Of a stretch of DNA of 64,000 nt, positions 26,375-39,699 are shown one piece after another. The notes under the pieces are model-generated. The model saw nothing but the letters and a program-made list of their open reading frames with translations, did no database searches and was not told the origin of the DNA. This DNA is from Pithys albifrons albifrons (taxonomy: Eukaryota > Chordata > Aves > Passeriformes > Thamnophilidae). Both the position numbers and the translations under genes were made by a program. The stretch covers positions 62,980,299 through 63,044,298 of the forward strand of contig NC_092461.1 in assembly GCF_047495875.1 (NCBI RefSeq). The letters are read 5' to 3'. Positions within the stretch are counted from its first letter, which is position 1, and each line of letters begins with the position of its first letter.

Positions 26375-27766
26375 CTGAAGTAAGTATGTAACATGTACTG
26401 ATGATGTGTGTCTGAAGTCTGCAACTTTCTTGTGACTTTTGGCAGCAGTGCTAGTGTTCAAACATTATAAATCTGTGTGCTAGACTTTACAGAACAGAAC
26501 ACTCAAAAATGATCACAGTAACATGGGCCAGTTTCAGCTATGGTTTTGATTAAAAGTTTGATAGAAACCTCAGAAAAATGACAACATGCTTCCATAGATA
26601 AGCTCTGCAACATTTATATTCCACTTCACTCCACTGGGTTGATTCAGAGTGTATTTGCTTTTCCTGGCCACAGTTTAACTGCCTGATAAAGTAGCATTCC
26701 GTTATTAACTGCTGACTCTTTTTTCCCTAGATTAATGGGGTTTGGTTGTCTAGAGAGATCAAGCCATTTGAAGAGGACAAACTATAGCAAACTGAGTAAC
26801 ATCACAGATACTGGGCTTTTGCTCTTTTATGGAGTAAAGAATGCCAAAAAAAAGAAAGCACTTTCCAGAGCAGTGGCCTAAGATTATTTCATTCTTTGTG
26901 CAATATCTTATGAGCCTTCAGGAAAAATTACAGCATTTTTCCTAATGAATATTGCTAAATGTGCCTTTCATAAATGCCCATGAATTAGACTTGACACTGT
27001 AACTTGACCCAATAATGAAAATGAAAGGCTAGCTTGGAGTGTTCTGTGATGACAAAAAGTGCACCAATTCAATTTTCCTTACTCTATCATTTAGAAAATT
27101 TAGTGATTTCTAAATGATTAAATAATTTTATGTATTCATTCTGTGGTGTTTAATTGATCACATATTATTAACAAACCATGAATGAAATGTGCAAGACCTA
27201 GCTATATATCTGTAGCAGGATTCTGAGCAGTACATTGCATATTAAATAGCTTGAGAGCAGGCTTCTTAACTGCCCAATTTCTATTTGTTGCCATTATCTG
27301 ACTATCTTGGTGTCATCTGAACATATCAGACATGGTAGAATAGCAACACCATACCCAAGGGTTCATTGCTGCATGCTCCCTGCATATTTATTTATCATTT
27401 TCCCATCTGAAATCATGATACAGCCAATACTCCCATTGCTCATTTCAGTCAGACACTGACTATTATGCTTTTCTTTCTTTCTTTTACAAGAGGAATTGCA
27501 CATAAATGTAAAACAGACACTAGCTGCAAGAATACTGGCAGAACAGCAAATATAACTCCATATTCGGAAAAACTCTCAATAAGGAAAAATACATGTTGGC
27601 AATACCTTTTGATCTACATTTTAAATGTAGGTTTGAGCATACAGTCAATAAACATAACTATTCTGCAGGAATGTTTCTAGAAATAAAACTGTAGGTCATG
27701 CCTCTCAGTGTTCTGGTCAAATAGTGAACATTTCTGGACAACAAATACCTTCAAAAAGGCTACAGG
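26375..27766. other. AT-rich non-coding stretch
   Basis: Nothing recognisable was found between the candidate exon and the solo LTR. The open frame at 27465-27680 has no family features. Confidence 0.45.
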
Positions 27767-27770
27767 AATA
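27767..27770. repeat. target-site duplication (left copy) of solo LTR
   Basis: The sequence AATA immediately precedes the TG of the LTR. The same AATA follows the CA at the other end (28538-28541). Four bases are short enough to arise by chance, but they sit exactly at the TG and CA borders. Confidence 0.6.
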
Positions 27771-28537
27771 TGCTGGTTTCAAGGTAAACTGAAGGAGAAA
27801 TGAACCCAACACAAAAGAGATTATAAGCCAGAGTTACAATTTAGTAACAATATTACACTAAATGCAATGGCACAAAGAAAAATTGGTTCTAACCCACAAA
27901 ACCCAGAAGTATGACCCTGCACCCTGGGATACAAACACAAAGACGTTTGTCAGCCCCTGTGCTGAGCCCCACGTGGTTCCCTCAAGTCCAAAGCAGAAGG
28001 AAGTGAAAAAACCTGTTGGTGCAGCTGACAGTTGCAACTGGTGAAGACTAGTGGTCACATTCTGGTTGCAAGTGGTGGTCTCCTCCTGTTGAGGTTTTGG
28101 TCCTCCTCTGGATCCGACAAGTGGTTTCCTGAGGTCTTCAAACCCTCAGATTATGTACCAACAAGTCCAGGTGGGAGTACCTAGTACACCCTCCCCACCC
28201 CCCCCAGCAGGGTGGGGAGTTACACAATGGGTGATCTGACTCCATGAGTCATGGGATATTTTGGAATCGTTGATGGCCCAATAGCAGACACACCCCCTCA
28301 GGCTGGGTGTGAAGGTGCTAACAACTCCCTGGAGGGGAGTCATCACAGCTCTTATCTCACAGGTGTCTTTCACACCCAGCTCACATCCTGAGGAGTTAGG
28401 TGTGCCCTGGGCAGCTACTGCAAATTGTCCATTGTTCTTGGGAAATGAATAGAGGGGGTAGAATACATAGCTTTGGTCACCCACACACAGTGATAAACTG
28501 GTGCCACCTGCTGAACAAGGACAAGGAACTAAGGACA
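27771..28537 (-). mobile_element. solitary endogenous retrovirus LTR (antisense)
   Basis: This 767-bp element has TG...CA termini. Read on the minus strand it starts TGTCCTTAGTTCC and ends CTTGAAACCAGCA, and it is flanked by AATA on both sides. Composition differs from the neighbourhood: it is GC-richer, with a C/G-rich hairpin near 28188-28216. The end region ('gttgggttcatttctcc' on the minus strand) is typical of songbird LTRs as I recall them. No gag, pol or env remnants flank it, so this is most likely a solo LTR left by recombination between two LTRs. A 4-bp duplication points to a class I (gamma-type) integrase, but this is not decisive. The 135-codon open frame inside it (28146-28553 minus) is not a gene. 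Confidence 0.8.
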
Positions 28538-28541
28538 AATA
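28538..28541. repeat. target-site duplication (right copy) of solo LTR
   Basis: AATA directly follows the terminal CA of the LTR and matches the left copy at 27767-27770. Confidence 0.6.
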
Positions 28542-28854
28542 TTTCAGGTACACATCATAGCTGCAAAATGAAAATGTTAGTAAGAAAATACCTGCAACTT
28601 TTGCATGAGATACACCATGAGGAAATCTGCCAGACCCACCCGGTATTCAGAGAGCCAATTCCTCACAAGTTGCTACTAAAGAGATGTGTAATGACATCCT
28701 ACACAGAGAAACCAGCATACATTACATCCTGCATCATTGCCACAGCAGCTTGATTTCAGCAGAAAGAGCATTTGCAACCAGCTACACATACCAAACAATA
28801 TGACAGGTACTTGATAAGCATAGTGCATCTCTCATAGTCCAAACTACTGAAAAA

Positions 28855-28920
28855 ATGACCTCTCTTCCTTTCACCCTGGTCTGCTACCTCACTCTTACCT
28901 CCATCATAACCTTACTTGCA
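28855..28920 (+). other. possible first exon with signal-peptide-like sequence
   Basis: An ATG with A at -3 opens 22 codons, starting MTSLPFTLVCYLTLTS and continuing IITLLA. They end at GCA|GTAAGA, a strong splice donor, in phase 0. The peptide has the hydrophobic character of a signal peptide. If unspliced, the frame runs on to 29175. The next good acceptor is at 29314. No family is recognised, and no promoter motif is evident; the solo LTR ends 317 bp upstream but faces the other way. Confidence 0.2.
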
Positions 28921-29314
28921 GTAAGAAAAATACACTGCCTCCAGTATGATGTTGCAGTCTTATGTCCCAAGGATTTAGGACTGGCAGCCTGTCCCACTGC
29001 ATTAAATAGCAGAATTTCCTGTTATTTAAATAAAGCTGGAACTTCTGTCCTTGGAATAGATGATCAATTGCATATAAGTGTCTACTCACATCAAGGTAAC
29101 CACTCTACCAGCCAAGGATCTCTCCTGACATGTATTTCCAGCAACAAAACACTGTCATTGTCCCATTTCACCTGAGCCTGCTCAGTTTTGAATTGCAGCA
29201 GTGTGACTATGGAAAAGCTAACTGCAATCATTCACCCACTTTTACTATATTGCTAGAATTCAAGACTAAGTTCACTCATTTGCAGAACATGATCCTTTCC
29301 TCTCTCTCTTTCAG

Positions 29315-29439
29315 TTTTTCAACTGGAGTCACAGTTCTGCAGAAATGGATAATCTGGGCATTCTGATGGAGTTTACAGCTCAGAACAGGCAAAGGGGTAA
29401 ACACTCAGCTCATTTGCACCTAATTCATGTGCTATCAAG
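29315..29439 (+). other. possible second exon
   Basis: An excellent acceptor (cctttcctctctctctttcag) precedes 125 nt open in phase 0, matching the phase of the preceding candidate. The peptide begins FFNWSHSSAEMDNLGILMEF and ends near HLHLIHVLS. It terminates at CAAG|GTAAGA. An alternative donor at 29397 (GGG|GTAAAC) would instead leave phase 1, which fits the open segment at 30231-30425. No known family was recognised. Confidence 0.2.
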
Positions 29440-30230
29440 GTAAGATAAAAAAGATGCTATCACTTTTATCTAGGAGTTAGAAGAAACCATAGTGTAAAAA
29501 AGTTCACAGATGGGTAGAGGCAGCATTAGTGGACACTGCAAATGGAATTTCCAAGTCAGAAAAACGCTCCAGGCTGTGCATTGGCATGACTAGCAGAGAG
29601 TCCACAGGCTGAAGTGCACAGAGGTTCCAGAGCAAACATCTGCACTTGAATACATAGACTGGAGCTGCTTCAGCACTGGGACTACTATAGGGCAATGAAT
29701 TTCCTTCAGGGTGGGAGCACGATCTCATTGACAGAAATCTGTTGCAAAAGCCAGCCTCATCTCTTTGTCTCCTTGCTTTGTTGTGTCCTGGAAGCCAGGC
29801 TGTAAACATGAACTGAAATCTGCTTTATTTAGGGTGAAAAGATTGCACAAGAAAAAGGAGTGTTTCTCCACTTCCTTTTGTCAACACAGTTGCTTGTTTT
29901 AACTATCCTTTCTTCTGCATCCTTCGCTTTATCACTGTAGACTGAAGGAAGGAGATATTCACAGCCCAGCCTTCGTACCCTTGCCAGGCTGTGTCACTTG
30001 ATAATTTATTCTAGTATGGATCTGCCCACTACACGTATTTATGCTGTTTAGGGGCCAACAAATTTGATCCTTAACAGATATCACATTTGCCAGGTTACTT
30101 TTTCCCTGGGGATTTGACTGCATTAAGTTGAGTCTTACTGAAGTACACTCCACCCATACAAAAGGGAACAGTGTTTCTTCTGCAAATCAAAGCTAAAGCC
30201 ATTCATATCAGCTCTATATCCTCTTGGCAC

Positions 30231-30425
30231 AGTGTCTTTCCCAGAAGATGCAGGCAGTAAGTCCATTGTTCATCTTCGCACAACATTTCCACATGGAGCA
30301 GATCCAATGATATATGTATGGTCCCAGATTTATAACTCTACAGGGAAAAATATACCAGTCCAGAAAGAAGATATTCACATGGATCCTGGACCAGAAATTA
30401 CACATACTTCAGGGGCCATCAAATA
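30231..30425 (+). other. possible terminal exon
   Basis: After a cctcttggcacag acceptor, one frame is open for about 64 codons to a TAG at 30423-30425. It includes VHLRTTFPHGADPMIYVWSQ and a possible N-glycosylation site (NST). It could join the alternative donor at 29397 in frame. An AATAAA motif occurs near 30990. It is not recognised as any known protein. Confidence 0.18.
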
Positions 30426-33400
30426 GAGAAGTTGATATCCTGGTATTTCTAAAAGCCGTTCTTTGAGTGGCATAGAATGATCTTGGAGAGAACTTTTTCA
30501 GAACAGGCATAATGATGTGAGTCTCAACAATGGCAAACACTTGGGCTCAAATTCCCCATGGCCTAGTACGTTGTATTTCCATCTGAATGACATGAGACTT
30601 GTGTGTTCATGTTTCTAATCTCCTAATGAAATCTGATTATATTTATCTGGGTCATATAATAACATTTTGGTCTACAGCAAACATACTTCTCTGCAACAGT
30701 AAATTTACTTCAGACACATTTTTGGGGCCCCAAACTGGCCACAGAATTGCTCAAAAGTTACAGCAAATGGGGTCGTACCTGTATTTGCTTCTGTTAAAAG
30801 TTTAACAAGGTGGATTGAAATTATTACTGGGGAATGTGGGCTGTAATGATTTTTACCTGGTGGGGAGTTATTCATCTGAATGTTGTTTTATCATTTCAAA
30901 TGTTGCTTGTGGGAAGGGAATGTCACAGCTCTCCAAGAGCTACATTATGTCAGCTGCCATGCTCTATAAACAGATTACACACACCTTATATAAATAAACT
31001 GTGGTTAGCTAATTATCCTGAACAAAAAATACACAGAGAAGAAAATTCATTTCAAAATGATTAATTATATAAGTTTTAGTTTCAGCAGCGTATTTCTTAT
31101 ATCCCTATGTGTAGCTGTAGCTTAATAAAACTCCCTATAAGATTACCACCATTTAGTTGGTTTCACAAGTTCAGATTGTTGTACAGAATCATGCCATGTT
31201 GTGAATTCAGTGCTAACCACATTGCAAACTATGACCTAACTTGGCAGAGAGGATATATATACTGTAAATAGATACTATGACAGGTGTATCAGCCAGTGCC
31301 AACAATCAACTGTTAAAAATATATATAGTATCAAATGGCTACAGCCATAAATAAGCTGGAAAAACTATGCATGGCTTATTAAAATATTCAGAAAAAAATG
31401 TTTTATTCACATAGTCATTTCTCATTACTCATGTCATCAGCTAAAAAGAATAGAAATAAAATGCTATCTCAGGTCAATGCATTTTATCCTCTGTTTTTTT
31501 CCAGAACTATATATATTGCATAGTAATAGACTTTTGTAGGAGAAAATAACAACTTAAGATCACTATTACTTTTTGTCAAATAAGAAAGTTCGATAAAAAA
31601 ACAATGTATCTATGTCTTGTGTTTGTCTTCCTTTTATAAAAATCTTAACTTTGGAAAATCTGTTTTGACAGCTTGAAGGTTGAAGCAAATATCACACAAA
31701 AGACATCCCAGAAAGATGGTAGTATTTTCTCTGAAACTGGTTTCAAAACATGAGTGACTGGACAGCAAAACACCTTTAGAAAGACCAGAATTCTCAAAGG
31801 AAGAGATAAAGAGATTAACAAGCAAAGTTAATGATTTTAAATACATCCTTCCCAATGCTAACATACAACATTAAATACAGCAAACAACTTAGCTGATGTT
31901 GATATAGCCTATGAATGGTTCCCATATGTGGTTCCTGACTATGTGTATACTGGCTAGTATATTTATTCCAGTGGTAAATGAAATCTTAATTCAGCAACCC
32001 AGTGGTTTACCAATAGGGCATGTGTGGATATTCAGCTTTTAAGAAGAACATTCTTAGTGGTATTCATAGCCACATTACAAAACCCTGCAGACAGAAAGTC
32101 CCTCATGAATTTCCATTGGAATTTCAGCCTAATATGGAACTGATGGGTTATAATAAGGATTTGATTTTGTGACGTCTAAGGCAAAGCACTAGTTAGGAAC
32201 TGCTGGAAGTTTCATAAATAAGTACAGAATTGACATCTTCAGTATATTCTTCAATATATGAACAGTATATGCTGGCAGACAATCCACAAATTTAGTGTAA
32301 TGTTATGTGTTAAAGTTAATTGTAGCAAGAAAAATGTCAATATACTACACTAAGATCTCATTTTTTTCCAGTTGTAGTTACAAAACAATGTTCCACTCCT
32401 ACTTCTGTCTCAACTCTCATGAAAGTATTATGCAGAAGAACTGAAACACTAAATAGAATTATAATGTGATGGAGATGTTCTCAATTCTAAGAGTTTGTTT
32501 CTTATTTTCATACATGAAAGTATTTACAAATAAATAAGAAAACATACAAAAATTAAAATGGAACCTTTCCTTTGACTTCCAAAGTCTTATTTAATTCAGC
32601 AAATCTCTTGGAAAAGAAGAGAAACTCATAGAAGAAAATACGTTACAAAAGAATTGAAGATTGCAATGACTAAGACAAGTCAATGATGAGATTGCCCACA
32701 TATCTGTGAGCTAGTATCCTTCTGCAAGTACATTCAAGAAACTGAAATTAAAGACTTGAGCATGCTATTTTCAATTAAGAGCTTCTGTGCAACCCACTGA
32801 GTAGACAATTCCTTATGACTGACTTGAAAATAAGGTACTGTTTGCAAGACCTCTGCTTGTTGTAGAAGTTGAAAGAAACTCAAGACATCATAAACTGTGC
32901 CTTCTGTATAGTTGTATTTAATTTGTTCCAGAGGTCCTAGGTGTTGTTCAGCAAGGTATGCTACTTGCATTCATCATGACTGTTCACTTGGTGGAAGCTG
33001 CTAATCACTTTGTGCTCAAGTCTGGGTCCCAAATGAATGGGCTACTTTTTAAAAAATCCACCATAGTATTTTAAAGTTTGGATTAATATTCTCTAGAATA
33101 TCTTGATAAAATTAGTTATCTCACAGAAATGGAAAAAAGAATTCTTTTAAAGTGCTTTTAAAAGAGAACCTTATGTGATGAGTCTTAGAGAAAATGCTAT
33201 GAAATGAGACATGTGGGTTTTTTAGCAAGGCAGTACACAGCAACTCTACAAGAAATACAAATGATAGAAAAGATTAAGCAGTTGCTCACTGGATTAGTAC
33301 TCTCTGCACTGAATGAGCCAAGGATCTTGCAGAAAATAAGCACATGATCACAGAAGTTACAGATAATCTAAAAGCTAGTCACTGGAAGATTGATTTTAGA

Positions 33401-36400
33401 AAACAAACAGCCTTAATTCTGGTATTTTCTAGTTTACAGCTGCATGAGTTTGCACCCAAAGGAAGTTTCATACGCAATTTACTTTCTTTGGGTAGGAGAG
33501 GGGCTATTAAATCTACAAAAGAAAAAAATCTTTCCTGTGAATTCTTAAAAAGTGTGTTATCAAAGTAAGAATTTCTCAGCCAACAGCATGAACTGTCTGA
33601 GCTGCAGCTTCTAACAGTAGTGGGTTGTCAGTTCTTAAGGACACCAGACAAAGGGGAAAAAACCTGATATTTGGTCAAGATTTGGCTGAGGTGTCTTGTC
33701 AGCAGAGGAGCAGGGAGAGTGAGGTACTTTCCAGCACCTCAGCGTTACCCTGAGAGGAAACAAGACTTTTTTCCTGCTGTTGCCAAACCTGCCCGTCTTC
33801 ATGACTTTTCCCACATTCTTCAAACGGATTTCTCTTTTAGTCCTACCACATACTTATTCTCCCATTTCATCCAAGACTTTCAGTGGCTGCTCAAGTGGTT
33901 TCCCAACTGAGAAGATGCAAGCACATGATAAAATGGAAGCTTCAGATCTTACTACTTGGTCCACAGCAGTGTATACAATGAAGCAAGTTTGGGGTCCAAC
34001 TCCAGCTGTAGTGGAGACCTCAGTTTCTCCTTTCCCATCTTTCTGGTGTGGACAGGCAATAAGTCTAGGCAGCTGTCACAATTCTCCCATATTACAGTTA
34101 CTCCCACCCATTTTTTCCCAGCCTCTTGCTGTCTGACAGCAAGGCTAACATGATGTCTGTAGAAGTGAAAGATACCTGAAGAAACCTGCTGTTTTGGTGG
34201 AGAGGTTCAAAAGATTGTCCACATTCACACCAGCAAGATAGAGAATATTGTGCCCTGTTCCTCTGAGGAGAAAGAAAGGCAGAAAGGCAAAGTTCTGCTG
34301 TGGGAGCATTTGAACTCAGGCAGCCTGACTTCCAAACACACTCCTTCTCACTCCACTGTGCTTCTGCTTTTCATTTAGAGTATTTTTTTTTGTGCTAGGG
34401 GTGGGGGTTCCAGCTAAACCGTTTCATGAGGCTCTGATTATGCTTTATCAGACCAAGCCAAGCTGCCAGCTGCACCATGTAGCATGTCACTTCTTTCTGG
34501 AATAAAGGCAAGAAATGGCATTCTATGAAAGATTGATAATACTTTGTGTCATGTCAGCATGTTGCATGTTGGTCTTGTCCTGCAAGCTTTTCTCACCTAG
34601 CTACTACATATACACGTAGTAGTAATATTTCAGTTTATTCAGGTTTATTCAGGTTTTTTTTTAAGTTTAGAGTAGACCAATTTAAACAGGCCATACCAAA
34701 TTCTGCATCTAATCAGGATACAGTGTTCACATTTCTAAATGCTTTGCCTTATTAAAGCTTGCTTCCCTTCTCTAGCTGTTGAATTTCTGCTGTAGACATT
34801 TGACATGACTTGTAATGTTATCCAGAAGTTGTTTAAGGGTTAAACTACAACCTTTTCTTCTCCATAAAAAACAAGGAAATCTCTAAGCAACTGACAAAAA
34901 TCTTCTTAGGAATTGTTATGTTCACCAGCAACAGCTGAAAGCATTTAGTTTATGAGCCAGTATTCATCTTCAAAGACTCCATTCTGCCCAGAAAAGAAAG
35001 AACAAGAGATCAATTAAGATCTCGTCCAGCATGCTAGTAACAGTGGGAAACATACTTCACACAAGTCATAGAATCTTGGAATACATCCTAAGAAAACCAA
35101 AGTCTGGTTTTCACTTTCTTACCTTTCATAGACTGTACAGATGCTGCTTCAGAGTGAGATGACCAATTTGGAGAAATGCAAACAAAAAGAACTTTAGGGA
35201 GCTGAGTTTCATAAAAGGAAATAATATGCAAGGTACCAGGTTCGACATAATTTAGGGCACATTATCCAGGTAATAGATGACATGTCTTTTTATTTAGTGT
35301 GATGTCATTCACATGTAAAATCTGTAGCGTATGGAGTAGGAAAACTGCATGTGGTACATTTCCCTATTTAGTCCTCAAAGCAACTCCATCAAACTGTCAG
35401 CTTTATATTAAACATGGAATTAATTATAAGATTATGAGATTTCATAGCAAGAGTTATGAAACTACTGTTTATTCATCTGAAAATGCTTAATTAGGTTTAT
35501 TTATAACAGGTTTTCATATTTTGCTTAGAATACTCTACTAGGTCCAATGAAGAAATACAGCTCCCTTAGATATAGACCTAAACATAAGTCTGGGAGCTGT
35601 GCTTGAATTTTCCTGAAGATGAAAGTTTCTCAGATCTCAAGCCAGCTTGGCTCTCTGCAAAGGTACAGATGAAGACTTTGGCAGTGGGGAGAATTTTCTC
35701 TAACTTCTAAAAAGAGAAATTTGTGTAAGCTTCTCACTAATTTTAATGGTAGTCAGGAGCTGGTTTTCTGCATGGAGAATAATAGGAACAATCTTTCATC
35801 TCACTAGTTTTCAATGTCAAATTCAGAACAGTCATGAAGGTGAATCGTATTTTTGGGAGGTCCTTTTTATGGTCACTGTAAATTCTGTGTTCCAAGGTCT
35901 CAAGACCAAAAGGACTGATGTAAGAAAACATATAGCTTGTAACAGCAGTCCTTATAAATCTCAACTGCACACAAAAGAGCAAAGAAAATAAAGAGACAGA
36001 GAACAGACTTTAAGACCAGGGAAATAAAAGCAAGTTTATTTAGAGGAGACTCTACCCAACTGGTTTGACTTGAATGACGTTTGCAATCTGCAAAGAGGCT
36101 GTGTTATGTGAGGTGAATGCAGAGTAATACTCCTCAAGGGGAAAAGAATGCTTTGTAGGACTTTCTTGTGACTCTAGACGTATCACTTACTGTGGAGTAA
36201 GAGCTACAGCACTGAATTACAAGTACAAAAGTGTCTACAATGAATGAAGGTAAACAGACCAGTGGAGCAGAATTCAACATGTATGTCAGGTATATTATGC
36301 TTGTTTGCAGATTATTTTCAAGTAGTAAATAAGTGAACATTTGCCCTGTCTGGTTCTCTGTGAGAGCACTCTAATGGTTTTACAGGACAAGGCTAGGGAA

Positions 36401-39400
36401 AAGAGGGAAAAGTGACTGAAGAAGACTTGTTTTCAACCTTAGTGTATCCAGTGGGTTTCTTCAGCCCAAAATATAGTTTCAGCTACCATAATAATCTCAT
36501 TTTGAATCCAGCCCTTGATTTTGCTCACATCATAGTTAATAATCAGCATAAATGTCTCCGTACCATTTTCAGTTATGTTATGCAATTGATTTTAGGAGAG
36601 AGATGCCTACAATTCTACAGTCAAAAAATTTTTAGAATATTATTTGCTGTTCTCATACTGCAAGCCAGATCTTTTGAAATAATTCAGACAAACTGGAAAG
36701 CAACATCTCACCATATCCTCTTATGGAATAAAATTATGAGGTCATTTTGAAGGAAAAAAAAATGAGCATAAGATTGAACTACATCAGTAAAGAGAAATTT
36801 AACTCCAGAGCCACTGATTTTGCAAGTGTAGTTAGAGCTAAGTTTGGTCTTAGAAATCAGGAAAATGGTTAACTGTTTCCAGCTGGACTTAAAAAACAAG
36901 GCCACCTTCAAAAGAACCTTTTACTATGAAACTTTCAAAATAAGGGACAGCCACAATTCTCAGTTCAGCAATTCTTTTGTAAGAGATCACAATAACATCT
37001 TATTTCAGTGTGTAAGTGCATACAAAATTATATTTCTGTTTTGTTATGAACATCTTTACACAAAGTCATGAAGGGTTTGGGGAACTGTATATTTAAAAGT
37101 CTCAGTCACTGCAGGTGTATTAAAATCATGCCTTTTCTTTAGGGTAGCATGATTCATCTGGTTTAAGATAACAAAAATGGGGATAAAAACTACAGGCACT
37201 GGTGTGCTACACTTCAGTATCCTGTGTATAATCACTACAGGAAGAATGCCTGGGTAGTTTACAAGGCTTTCATCTTTTTTATCCATTGTACACTTCCAGA
37301 GTGTAATTTTATTAAATATGAAAAACTCCCAAATAATTATTTCCCTGACCCTATGCAAGCCTTTTTCTTTCCCCTCAAAAAACCGATTGCTAAGAAACCA
37401 TACTTGCACATACAGCTTCAAAAGACACCAGGCTTTTCAGCCTGTGGGATGAGTTGATGCTCTTGGCAGGATAGAGATTATTCTTACTGCCAATTGTATA
37501 CAAAGGTAACAGCACCTTGAAATGGATCAGCTGTTAACATTTGTAGCAGCTATTTGTATGGCATTTCACTAGTACACAGTGGGGACAGACACAAATTACT
37601 GATTACAGTTAAGTATAGAGATAATGAAAAATGGTGGTTGGATAATGTAATAAAGTAGTGCCAAGAATAAGCATTATAACTTATCAGCAGCTTTTTATTG
37701 AATTAAACCATGATTTTCTAGGTACCAAGCACAGTGTAGTTTCAGTGCCACTACCTTACACATTCTCTGAGACCTTTCAATCTCAAAAGTTCTGAAAAAC
37801 TGAAATGTAAGTCAGATACAGAATATTCTTACCTCTGGGGTGAAACTGAGCAGCTGTTTAACATCACATACAACAGCAGATTAGGACAGCGGTTGCTAAT
37901 GTGGGAAAACATACCCAGATGTTGACTCCTTGTCATTTTAGGATCACATCTTGCTTAGATATTCATGTTCAGAAGACTGAACTCTTTCATGACTTGGAAA
38001 ATTCTCTTTTCCCCTCAAATTCAAATAGGAGAGGAATCAATTTCTTTTGCCACACATAAAAGCAAGATGAATGGCTTTACTGACATTTCTCAAAGTCCCT
38101 GATCTCATGGTTTAGCTTTCTTAAACTTAAGAACTGTTGTGACACATGCATGAATATTTGCATCTCAAAAAGCATTCGGAAAGGGGAGGAAAAAGGACCT
38201 ACTGCCTTTACTTTCAGATGAGGTTCATGGAAAATCAGAAAGGGTCCTCACAAGGGTCAAATAGGAATCCTTAAGGACCAGCAGCTAATTTTGACAGCCA
38301 CATTAAATCTTATTTCAAGACCAGAAACTAATTTTCCAGGCTAAAGCCATTTCCAATCCTTGACTGTTATCTAAGTCCTTTAATTTTTTTAATTTTATGA
38401 TCTTTTATGCACAAAACTATTTTAAGCCAAATATCTGCATTTTTGTATGGAAGTCCAACACCCCTGCCCAGGAGTAATGAGTTCCAATAGGTGCCACAAT
38501 TGTGTTACTCACAATTCAGAGCAACGAAATGCTCACAAAGTCATGCAAGTATTAAGTGTTACATAATTTTATTGGGATATTGGCAGTGGAGAATTTATTT
38601 CAATGTCTAATTTCAACATCCATTTTTTCTTTTGTTCACAGGCTGCATTAGCAAGGCAACACTGCAACAATTGATAATGACTTACCGGCACAGTCCCAGA
38701 ACAGATGTTACAAGGGGATTTCCCACGAGGCACAGCTTTGGAGTTTGCAGCAGAACACAAAAAAAAGACTGATCCCAGGAGCCTGAGAAACAGATATTTA
38801 TTGATGGGACTTCCATGACAAAGTTTTTGGCTCAGTTCTGTAGAGTTCAAGGACTGAAACAAAACCGTAAGAAGTTCACCACAAGGACTGCCAGAAGGAC
38901 AGCTGTGTAGGGAAAAAGAGAAAAGCCGTGACCTACATTTCATAGTGGAAATGGGTGTTGTTCAGTCCATAGACGAAGTACAGACACAAAATGAACTGAA
39001 AACCCTGCTGCTAAGTAATCATAAATTTTAATACAGAGGTGATTCTGAAGCTCTAAACCAGACAAAATGTCTTAGAAAAAAAACCTGTTTGCTGGAAACA
39101 AAGGGATATTATGTCCCTAATAATGATCCTTAAAAATAATGCTTTTCTTAAAAATAACTCTTTTCCTATGGTAATGGTTTAAATCAGAGCCTCACTGATG
39201 ATATTTTAACCAAAGTTAACTAATATAGTTAACTACAGATGCAGATTATATGGAAACCAAGGTAACAAAAGCTTTCAATGGAAAGGAGCATGTATAACCT
39301 GTTTTATAGGCAGATGGAAATATGTCCAGCAAGACAAGAAGTGGCAAAACTCCTCTGGGAATCACATCAATAATTTTACCTTCAACATAGAAATATTAAA

Positions 39401-39699
39401 AAAACCCAAACCAAACAACAAAAGCAAAGCCTTAACTAAATAAAAGTAAAAATAACTAACAATACCAGAGCAAATCCTTCAGGAAGCCTTAAAGAGAACA
39501 CAATGATCCAAAGAGTCTTATCTTTATCCTCCTTGCTAAACTAGCAGGAAGATTGAAAGGAAGGTAACAGGGTTGGAAGGAGAATATAAAATCTTTTTGC
39601 TTCATCACCTCTCCAGAAAAGAGCAAAGAAAATGGTTAGAGATTACAATACACAAAGACAGAAAAATAGTTTGCTAGGAAAGAGGGGAAAGATCATAGC
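30426..39699. other. gene-free AT-rich stretch
   Basis: No gene or clear repeat family was recognised over 9 kb. A 78-codon minus-strand frame at 32734-32970 has protein-like composition (AEQHLGPLEQIKYNYTEG) but stop codons directly precede its ATG and I cannot assign it. Another minus frame at 38569-38943 contains a hydrophobic stretch and a possible acceptor/donor pair around 38698-38790, also unassigned. A/C-rich simple sequence lies at 39398-39424. Confidence 0.45.

Noticed and set aside
28146..28553. 135-codon minus-strand open frame
   Set aside because: It lies almost entirely inside the solo LTR. LTRs do not encode proteins here, and the composition follows the GC-rich LTR sequence.
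35064..35085. CR1 3' terminal repeat ('catagaatcttggaat')
   Set aside because: Only about 16 bases resemble the CR1 end and no CR1 body follows on either side.
36412..36750. 112-codon plus-strand frame
   Set aside because: Composition is that of AT-rich translated DNA (I, F, L, N, S) and no motif is visible.
38569..38943. 124-codon minus-strand frame with a hydrophobic segment
   Set aside because: No recognisable domain. The hydrophobic run is partly caused by a poly-A tract on the plus strand (F-rich). Splice-like motifs inside it are not enough.
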